Below the pieces are notes generated by a model. The model ran no database searches, was not told the origin of the DNA, and saw only the letters and a list, made by a program, of their open reading frames with translations. From contig JANWHV010000096.1 in the NCBI GenBank assembly GCA_025450255.1, forward strand, positions 1 to 5,096: a stretch of 5,096 bases of DNA, in the 5' to 3' direction. This stretch comes from Chloroflexota bacterium (GTDB lineage Bacteria; Chloroflexota; UBA5177; JANWHV01). Both the position numbers and the translations under genes were made by a program. Below, piece after piece: positions 1 through 5,096 of the stretch; positions within the stretch are counted from its first letter, which is position 1, and each line of letters opens with the position of its first letter.

Positions 1-624
1 GGTATACGGGCTGGGGGTCTTCCGGTGCATGAACTGGTCGACCTGGTGGTAGTCGCCCGCCACGCCGCCCGGCTGCATGCCGGGCGGAATGGCTCTGTGC
101 TCCTTCAGCGCCGAGTCGATGATCGCATTCAGCGGTGTAGTCTGCAGCTCCAATCGCGGTTTCGGCGGCACGATTGGCGCAACCAGCTCATAGAGAAAGC
201 GAATGTTCGGCAACTGGCCGGGATTCTGGGCCACGCTCTGAATGACCGTGCGATAGCGCTGGGTGATGTCTTGCCGCAACCGCGAGACGGGGAAGGAGCG
301 GATGAACTGATTGGTGCGGTTTTCGAACTGGAACGGCGTGATTGGCGTGTCGTGCGTGAACAGCGCGTGCCAGAGATCCATGTCCGGCTTGTGGCTCGCC
401 ACGTGCGCGTCGACGGTCGGGCCGCCGGCAAAGCGGACTTTGAACTTCAGGCCGGCGACGGTTTCAGGCCACTTCAGCCAATCCGGAAAGTCGCCGAGGG
501 TCGGCGTGCCGTTTTCCTGGAGGCGTGGGGAAACGAAGACGCTGACGCCGAGTTTACCGCCTGGACCCAACGGTCCCTGTAGACCATTGGGGATCGCGGT
601 CCAGGTAATGATCTGCTTTTTCAT
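1..624 (-). CDS. Uncharacterised protein encoded directly downstream of the giant gene, 3' end outside window
   Basis: An open frame runs from ATG at 624 to the left edge without a stop, giving 208 visible residues; the remainder lies outside. The start is well supported: AAAGGAGG lies six bases upstream and only 13 bases separate this ATG from the preceding stop. The protein begins MKKQIITWTAIPNG, with no hydrophobic core, so no signal peptide or lipobox is seen and a cytoplasmic start is likely. Visible landmarks are a Gly/Pro turn at 17-23, a strand GVSVFVSPRL at 26-35, an aromatic stretch GDFPDWLKWP at 44-53, DLWHALFTHDTPITPFQF at 83-100 and FIRSFPV at 107-113. A proline-rich piece follows (IVPPKPR), then charged, probably helical sequence. 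There is no cysteine and no recognisable catalytic motif. I cannot name the family. Its position suggests it works with, or is made in proportion to, the large upstream protein. Confidence 0.5.
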   Translation of the reverse strand, partial: MKKQIITWTAIPNGLQGPLGPGGKLGVSVFVSPRLQENGTPTLGDFPDWLKWPETVAGLKFKVRFAGGPTVDAHVASHKPDMDLWHALFTHDTPITPFQFENRTNQFIRSFPVSRLRQDITQRYRTVIQSVAQNPGQLPNIRFLYELVAPIVPPKPRLELQTTPLNAIIDSALKEHRAIPPGMQPGGVAGDYHQVDQFMHRKTPSPYT

Positions 625-630
625 CCACAG

Positions 631-638
631 CCTCCTTT
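631..638 (-). promoter_or_regulatory. Strong Shine-Dalgarno overlapping the upstream stop codon
   Basis: Read on the minus strand the junction is TGAAAGGAGGCTGTGGATG. The purine run AAAGGAGG is nearly a full match to the anti-Shine-Dalgarno of 16S rRNA and sits six bases before the ATG at 624. The TGA of the large gene (640-638) shares its last base with the run. This fixes the start of the second gene and implies translational coupling, with ribosomes finishing the large protein being well placed to reinitiate. The gap of 13 bases is too small for a separate promoter or a terminator. Confidence 0.5.
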
Positions 639-3600
639 CACGCAAACGCCTGGAGGTACGTGTTCCAATCGGGCTCGCTGACCTGATCCGCGAAGGATGG
701 ATCGTTGTGCGAGCCGGCGAATTCTCGCTGCACCGACGCCGAAACGGTAACGCTGAAGAACAGGACGTGGACCGAGATAGTGAGCGTGGCCGTGCCGACC
801 ACCTTGGTGTCTTTGCCGTCCTTTTCGTAGGTAAGATCCAGTTCGACGTCGATGGAGACGGACAGGATTGCCAGCGCCTCCACCTCGCCATGGATATGCA
901 CGAAGCCGGTCAGGATCGTCTGATCGTGCGGGCTCTTCTCCATCTTGAAGTAGATGCCGGCCATGATCGAGACGCTGCCGCTGGCGATGCCGAAATCGAG
1001 TGACAACTCGGCGCCGAACTCAAACGACGCCTCCATCATATCGAGGCCATCGAGCCCCAGGCTGATGCCGAAGAAGCCGCCGCCGCCGAGTAGCGAGACC
1101 GTCAGCAGGAAGGGGTGCTCGCGCGTGCAGAAGTTGAAGTACACCTGCGCCGGGCTGCTGCCAATAAAGGGAATGGTGACCTTGGCGCCAAACGAGATGT
1201 TTTCCAGGCTGAAGATGCCGACCCCGATACTCGGCAGATCGAAGGTGAAGCCGGCCTCGACGCCGCTTGCCGTAATGTCCACGAACGGCGGGTCGTCGAA
1301 GCCGTCCGAGGGAATAACGTCCTTCAGGTCGTTGACGAACGCCAGCGGTCCCTCGAATAGCACCTGCACGCCGCCGGCGGTGACGTCGGGCTTCTCGCCG
1401 CTGCCGGCCTTGAAGGTGAGGCCGCCAAAGCCGACATAAATAATGTTCGCGAGATCGAGGCCGATCTTCCCCAGCGTGCCTACGATGCTGAACGAAGGAT
1501 CCGATGAGCCGTCGAGCGGAATGTGCACGTTGGCGGTGACCGATAGGAACTTGTCCAGCGCCTTAAAGGGCCCTGAATCCTGAAGGTGTGGGGACCAGGT
1601 GAGGGTCGTGTCGATGGCGGTCGGCAACTGGGCATGCTTGAGGAGCGGAAGCGGGTTGATGCCCTGCAGATTGCTCAGGTCGTCAACCAGCGTCTTGAGA
1701 TCGTTGGGAAAGGCGGTGATCGGCGTTTGCAGGGCGTTCACGTCTCCCTGAAGCGCCCCCGTGTTGGCGGCGCCGAGGTCCGCCAGCAACGTGTCCATGG
1801 CGGCGATCAGACTGGTCAGGTCGGTGATGATGTTGCCGAGATCCGCGATCAGCGTATTCACGTCGCCGAGCAGGTCCTTCACGACGCTCGGCAACGAGTT
1901 CAAGGCGTTGTGCAAGGAATCCAACGGCGATTTCAAGGCGGCGAGCGCCGCTCGCACCGGGGCAATCTCCCCTTGCAGCGCGGCGAGCGCCTGGGCCTGC
2001 AGCGCGGCCAGATTCTGCTGCAGCTTGGCTACCGCCTGCGCGATAAGCTGGTTCAGGGTATCGGGCGCGCTCTCGACTGCCTGGATCAGCGAGAGTATCT
2101 GGAAGACCGGGGTGAGATTCGGCAGCTTGATGATCGAGGATAGCGGCACGGCGCCCAGAATCTTGGCGTCGTTGTCAAAGAACGACTGCAAGAAGGCGCC
2201 GACATCCGGCACATTGCCGTTGGCCACCTGATCAACCATGTCGCCGCCGACTGGGCCCATGACGCGCGAGAGGGCGCTGATAGCCAGGTTGGGCGTGACC
2301 ACGCCTGGCGTTCCGGTGCCGCCTGAATCGCCGCCGCCAAACGCTACCTTCGGCCTCGCGGCGTCAAGAATCTCCGCGAATACCTCGCCCACGTTGTTCG
2401 CGCCGCCCAGATCGTTCTTCAGGAAATGATCGCTCAGCTTGATTTGCGGCTTCTGCCCGGTGCGCAGCATCGCCTCCAGGGCAGGGATACTGACCGTGGA
2501 CGCGGCCAGAATGGGGTAGAAGCGCGGCTGGTCGTCGGGGATCGCGGTAGTATCGGGCGGGATGAAGGCGTCGAAGGTCATGTCCGTGACATGCAGGGTC
2601 GTGTCGCCCGGCTTATTGCTGGGCGCGAAGGCGATCTTCTTGCCGTTCATCGGCCGCGTCCTGCGATCCGGGTAGAACGCGCCGCCGTCGTTCTCGTAGT
2701 GGTCGCGCACCTTCTTGAGCGGGTCGTGCTTGAACGCCAGGAAGTTTTCAACGCTGATGAAGGCCAGGGGCGCCGTGAAGTCCGTCTGCTGCCCGGCGAT
2801 GTCCTCGCCGATCAGATGGAACAGGAAGTCCTTGCCGCCGATTCGCGGCCAGAAATCGTCGGTGTCGTGAACGCTCACCGCCGAGTCGATAGTCTGCGGC
2901 GGATCGAGATCGGGCGTGGTGATCGTGGTTATTTTCACCGTCTTGAAGGGAAGCGAGCGGTCGATGCTCCGGCCGTCCGCGTCATGCAGGCCCGAACCGC
3001 CAAACTGCTTGGAAGGCTCGCGCACGATGATGAACATGCGCTGGAACAGGTAAGCGATGTTCCGCCCGCCCTGTACGTAAAACTTCCGCTCGGTGATCTT
3101 GACCAGTGACGCCCGGTGGCCGAACGGCCACAGATAGCCCTTATAGACCACCCGCACGTAGTTGTCGCGTGCTTGCGTGCCGCGGTGCGTCCACTCTTCC
3201 AGCGCGATGCCGATGTGGTAGCCCTGAGCCCAGGCGCCGTGAACGTCGACCCAGGCGCCGAGCGTGCTGAGCATCAAGCGGTTCACTTGCACGGGCAGCG
3301 GCACGAAGGTGTGCCCGACCGCGAGCACCGTAGCTTTGAAGTAGGCGAGCGAAAAGTCACTGGTGAGCCGCACCAGATCGTGCCGGTCCTGTCCGGTAAG
3401 CGACATGCGGAACGGCGTATTGTCCGCCAGCGGCTTGGGCTGCTCATATTCCTGTGACCATACCGCGCGGATGGTGCGGAAGCTCGCGGCCAGGTCTACC
3501 GGCTTGCCGTTGACATACAGGTCCCTGGTAACGGCGTATTTTGGACCATCCGGCGCGCTTTGCGTCTCGTACGCATAGTGCTCGTCGATCAGAAACGTAT

Positions 3601-5095
3601 GGGCGGGATTCTGCGGCGTGGCCGCCGTGCTGAGCTTCACGCCCAGGCGCGTATGCCACAGCTCGGTCCAGCCGTTGTGTGTCACCGGCGTAAAGGAATG
3701 GAGCCAGGCGGCATAGCGGTTGGGCGATATTTTCAGCCGCCAGGGTATTTCCAGTGAGGTCTGGGAACTGGTCGGCGCCGCGATTTTGGCCTTCGTCCTC
3801 TCGCCGGCAGGCAGCGCCGTGGGCGCGACGCTCGGCACGAGTTTTGCCCAGTCCAGCAGGACATCGAGCGTCAGCGGCAGTTGCTTGAAACCCGCCGGCA
3901 TGGCGAACACCAGGCGGCTCTCGTCGGCGAGGCGCGTCCGCGCGGGCGTGTGCGGCGGTCCCAGCGGGAACTCGCCGGTTTTCCCTCGATCGGGGTCGGG
4001 CTGCGCGCCGGGGCCGGGATACGTGTCGGGCACCGGTAGGGCGGGCAGTACGCGAAAGAACGCTTCCTCCGCGATGTTCTGCCCTTGTATGTGTACGGCA
4101 AGGTAGGGCGGCGGTCCGACCAGCCCCTTGAGTTTGGCATTCTTCGTGGCCCGCACGCGTTGATAGCGTGCCACGAATACCGGCGGCTTACCCTTGGCCG
4201 AGCTATCGAGCTTCATGTTGATGAACTCGAAGGTCAGGGCCAGCAGGTCGTCCGGCCGCAGAACGGAGAACCGCAGGTTGATGAGCGTAAAGCGTTGGAG
4301 AGCATCCGCTGGGCGATCGGATAGCACAACCTGCGCGGCATGGCTGGTGTTGGGACGCTCCAGGCCGCTGGCCACGAATGCCAGGTGCGTTCCGGCCGGC
4401 TGTACCATCGGCTCGACCACGGCGCCTGGAATCGCGACTGCCACGCGGAGTACGGCGGGGTTGCACTTCAGGGCGGTTACGGCGCCCGACTGGGCGTGCA
4501 TCTCAAATATCGGCGCCGTTGCCGAATCGCCGAGTTCGACCGCGCACGCACCGGCCGAAAGCCAGGTAGGCTCCGCGTGAAACCTGGCCACCAGCGACGC
4601 GCGATCGCCGGTCGAATCGAAGGCCATGGCGTAGCGCGCGCCGCTCAGTTGGAGCGCGAAGGCGCTGCCATCCGACCGTTTCAGGCCGCTGTGCGGCTGG
4701 AAACCCAGCGGCTCGCCCGCCTCGGCCACCAGAGCGCGGCTCCGCTTTCCATTCGCGTCCTCGCCAAACTCCAGGCGGATAAGGTCGAACGCCGTGCCGC
4801 CGGATGACAATTGCCAATGGCCGGATTGCTGAAAGGCCGGCCGTAGCTGCCAGCTTCGGTCCCCACGCCACAACGCGAACGCGGTGCGTTTTGGGCCCGG
4901 CGCGCTGACCAGGCTCGGCTCGCCGCGCGCCAGGAGCGTGAGCAATGCCGTATCGGCAGCCAGGTCGGCGCCCAGGCCGCTGAGCGTGGCCATGCCGGAG
5001 CCGCGAAACTCCGTCGTCCAATCAGGAGCGTACGTCGCCTCGGCCGTGCCGTGCAGCAGCAGCGAGGCACTGGCGCCGAGCGAGCCGCGGGTATC
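638..5095 (-). CDS. Very large multidomain protein of unknown function, 5' end outside window
   Basis: I do not recognise this protein and assign no function. The frame is open from the right window edge to a TGA at 640-638, giving at least 1485 residues. The first in-frame ATG is at 4993, but the 34 codons upstream have no stop, no ATG/GTG/TTG, and G or C in 28 of 34 third positions; the only GGAG before that ATG is about 15 bases away. I therefore read it as 5'-partial. Counting from the Met at 4993: beta-rich N-terminal part (1-316); proline-rich hinge (317-354); central block rich in His and aromatics (about 430-660), with ELWHTRLG at 444 and YKGYLWPFGHRASLVK at 617; a mixed segment with GANNVGEVFAEIL near 864; a glycine-rich linker at 885-898; PNLAISALSRVMGPVGG from 901; an amphipathic helical segment (978-1118); and a beta-rich C-terminal domain (1119-1451). 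There are only three cysteines and no obvious transmembrane helix. A signal peptide cannot be judged without the true N-terminus. Reality of the gene: very high; function: unknown. Confidence 0.5.
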   Translation of the reverse strand, partial: DTRGSLGASASLLLHGTAEATYAPDWTTEFRGSGMATLSGLGADLAADTALLTLLARGEPSLVSAPGPKRTAFALWRGDRSWQLRPAFQQSGHWQLSSGGTAFDLIRLEFGEDANGKRSRALVAEAGEPLGFQPHSGLKRSDGSAFALQLSGARYAMAFDSTGDRASLVARFHAEPTWLSAGACAVELGDSATAPIFEMHAQSGAVTALKCNPAVLRVAVAIPGAVVEPMVQPAGTHLAFVASGLERPNTSHAAQVVLSDRPADALQRFTLINLRFSVLRPDDLLALTFEFINMKLDSSAKGKPPVFVARYQRVRATKNAKLKGLVGPPPYLAVHIQGQNIAEEAFFRVLPALPVPDTYPGPGAQPDPDRGKTGEFPLGPPHTPARTRLADESRLVFAMPAGFKQLPLTLDVLLDWAKLVPSVAPTALPAGERTKAKIAAPTSSQTSLEIPWRLKISPNRYAAWLHSFTPVTHNGWTELWHTRLGVKLSTAATPQNPAHTFLIDEHYAYETQSAPDGPKYAVTRDLYVNGKPVDLAASFRTIRAVWSQEYEQPKPLADNTPFRMSLTGQDRHDLVRLTSDFSLAYFKATVLAVGHTFVPLPVQVNRLMLSTLGAWVDVHGAWAQGYHIGIALEEWTHRGTQARDNYVRVVYKGYLWPFGHRASLVKITERKFYVQGGRNIAYLFQRMFIIVREPSKQFGGSGLHDADGRSIDRSLPFKTVKITTITTPDLDPPQTIDSAVSVHDTDDFWPRIGGKDFLFHLIGEDIAGQQTDFTAPLAFISVENFLAFKHDPLKKVRDHYENDGGAFYPDRRTRPMNGKKIAFAPSNKPGDTTLHVTDMTFDAFIPPDTTAIPDDQPRFYPILAASTVSIPALEAMLRTGQKPQIKLSDHFLKNDLGGANNVGEVFAEILDAARPKVAFGGGDSGGTGTPGVVTPNLAISALSRVMGPVGGDMVDQVANGNVPDVGAFLQSFFDNDAKILGAVPLSSIIKLPNLTPVFQILSLIQAVESAPDTLNQLIAQAVAKLQQNLAALQAQALAALQGEIAPVRAALAALKSPLDSLHNALNSLPSVVKDLLGDVNTLIADLGNIITDLTSLIAAMDTLLADLGAANTGALQGDVNALQTPITAFPNDLKTLVDDLSNLQGINPLPLLKHAQLPTAIDTTLTWSPHLQDSGPFKALDKFLSVTANVHIPLDGSSDPSFSIVGTLGKIGLDLANIIYVGFGGLTFKAGSGEKPDVTAGGVQVLFEGPLAFVNDLKDVIPSDGFDDPPFVDITASGVEAGFTFDLPSIGVGIFSLENISFGAKVTIPFIGSSPAQVYFNFCTREHPFLLTVSLLGGGGFFGISLGLDGLDMMEASFEFGAELSLDFGIASGSVSIMAGIYFKMEKSPHDQTILTGFVHIHGEVEALAILSVSIDVELDLTYEKDGKDTKVVGTATLTISVHVLFFSVTVSASVQREFAGSHNDPSFADQVSEPDWNTYLQAFA
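641..1639 (-). other. C-terminal beta-rich domain of the large protein
   Basis: Residues 1119-1451 alternate hydrophobic and polar positions through many successive strands. Examples are ALDKFLSVTANVHIPL, GVEAGFTFDLPSIGVGIF, ISFGAKVTIPFI, FEFGAELSLDFGIASGSVSI, GFVHIHGEVEAL and ATLTISVHVLFFSVTVSASV. A conspicuous FCTREHPF (1288-1295) is followed closely by LLGGGGFFGISLGLDGLD. The strands resemble those of a large antiparallel sheet, groove or barrel. The last residues, YLQAFA, do not end in the aromatic residue typical of outer-membrane beta-barrels, so I do not call it a porin-like barrel. Confidence 0.5.
1640..2062 (-). other. Long Leu/Ala-rich amphipathic helical segment (coiled-coil-like)
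   Basis: Residues 978-1118 are dominated by Leu, Ala, Gln, Asp and Asn with hydrophobics every three to four positions, as in LIAQAVAKLQQNLAALQ, LGDVNTLIADL, IITDLTSLIAAMDTLLADL and LKTLVDDLSNLQ. Breaks at SPLDSL, the Gly-containing turns and NPLPLL imply several helices rather than one rod. The pattern fits a helical bundle or coiled coil joining two beta-rich regions, or amphipathic helices that bind a hydrophobic surface. Low-complexity sequence like this evolves quickly and gives spurious matches to many coiled-coil families, so I draw no homology from it. Confidence 0.5.
1974..2008 (-). repeat. Short direct repeat, period 24, encoding a repeated AALQ
   Basis: The 11-base unit TGCAGCGCGGC occurs at 1974-1984 and again at 1998-2008, exactly 24 bases apart. 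On the coding strand both copies are in frame and encode Ala-Ala-Leu-Gln at residues 996-999 and 1004-1007. The eight-codon spacing keeps the frame, so it looks like a local duplication or convergent codon choice inside the helical segment, not a mobile or regulatory repeat. Confidence 0.5.
2300..2341 (-). other. Glycine-rich linker within the large protein
   Basis: Residues 885-898 read FGGGDSGGTGTPGV, eight glycines in fourteen residues with only small polar neighbours. It separates the mixed segment ending in GANNVGEVFAEIL plus a short helix from the PNLAISALSRVMGPVGG segment that leads into the long helical region. It is most simply a flexible interdomain linker. Confidence 0.5.
3014..3706 (-). 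other. Central His/aromatic-rich block of the large protein
   Basis: Residues about 430-660 carry eleven histidines (432, 439, 447, 465, 472, 538, 561, 585, 593, 603, 626) and many Trp and Tyr residues. Distinct segments are ELWHTRLG (444), LGAWVDVHGAW (578), EEWTHRG (599), YKGYLWPFGHRASLVK (617), ITERKFY (633) and QRMFIIVREP (651). Dense aromatic and charged residues between predicted strands suggest a compact folded core, and I would expect this to be the best conserved part. It could hold a metal or ligand site, but no known metal-binding signature such as HExxH is present, so an enzymatic role is not supported. Confidence 0.5.
3932..4045 (-). other. Proline-rich hinge within the large protein
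   Basis: Residues 317-354 (counted from the Met at 4993) contain 11 prolines in 38 positions with several glycines and charged residues, for example PALPVPDTYPGPG and PLGPPHTP. Such composition is typical of an extended, disordered linker. I use it as the boundary between the beta-rich N-terminal part and the following beta-rich and central regions. The boundary is inferred from composition only. Confidence 0.5.
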
Positions 5096-5096
5096 A

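Noticed and set aside
129..431. Minus-strand frame of 100 codons inside the downstream gene
   Set aside because: It is out of frame with the well-supported gene starting at 624 and its translation is Ser/Arg-rich low-complexity sequence.
625..637. Possible terminator or promoter between the two genes
   Set aside because: The gap is only 13 bases and is taken up by the ribosome binding site, leaving no room for a hairpin with a T-run or for -35/-10 elements.
25..1003. Plus-strand open frames at 25-582 and 311-1003
   Set aside because: They overlap each other and lie antisense to the two minus-strand genes. The second crosses the gene junction, and their translations are low-complexity, Arg-rich shadows.
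641..1639. Outer-membrane porin-like barrel call for the C-terminal domain
   Set aside because: The strand pattern is suggestive, but the C-terminus ends in YLQAFA rather than a terminal aromatic, no signal peptide can be seen, and a helical segment precedes it. A barrel is possible but not supported.
1640..2062. Phage tail tape-measure or contractile injection component based on the coiled-coil-like segment
   Set aside because: Leu/Ala-rich helices alone match many unrelated proteins, and no sheath, tube, baseplate or ATPase gene is visible in the window.
1586..2231. Plus-strand open frames opposite the helical segment, rich in Gln, Arg and Val
   Set aside because: Their repetitive composition is the antisense image of the Leu/Ala/Gln helical segment, with no independent evidence of coding.
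2426..3109. Long plus-strand open frame of 227 codons
   Set aside because: It lies wholly antisense to the large gene. It is Arg/Val/Asp/Gly-rich with no recognisable motif, as expected of a shadow frame in GC-rich DNA.
4503..5070. Two minus-strand frames with ATG starts at 5021 and 5070 that could be a small upstream gene
   Set aside because: Both overlap the large gene in other frames and give Arg/Ala/Gly/Pro-rich translations. The main frame has the expected codon bias through the same stretch.

Overview
The window is GC-rich bacterial DNA in which both genes lie on the minus strand. It holds the inside of one very large gene and, 13 bases downstream, the first 208 codons of a second gene. 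Both genes run off the window. The third codon positions I counted in the edge stretch are strongly G/C-rich. That, with a textbook AAAGGAGG ribosome binding site, fits a GC-rich bacterium, but there is no taxonomic marker and I do not assign a phylum. No rRNA, tRNA, CRISPR, insertion sequence, integrase, origin or terminator was seen.

Layout in transcription order, right to left. From 5095 to 638 runs a protein of at least 1485 residues. Its frame is open to the right edge, so the true start is probably outside the window and the ATG at 4993 is most likely internal. It reads as a beta-rich N-terminal half, a proline-rich hinge, a histidine- and aromatic-rich central block, a mixed segment ending in a glycine-rich linker, a leucine/alanine-rich amphipathic helical segment of about 140 residues, and a C-terminal domain of about 330 residues dominated by alternating beta strands. 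The stop codon (TGA, 640-638) overlaps the ribosome binding site of the next gene. That gene starts at 624 and continues past the left edge. It is a soluble-looking protein with no signal peptide and no cysteine in the visible part.

I recognise neither protein as a member of a named family. The tight junction says they are co-transcribed and probably translationally coupled, so they plausibly act together. The modular sheet-helix-sheet design of the large protein suggests a structural, surface-associated or secreted assembly rather than a housekeeping enzyme, but that is inference. The pair is the best candidate here for an undescribed system, and the genes beyond both edges are needed to interpret it.
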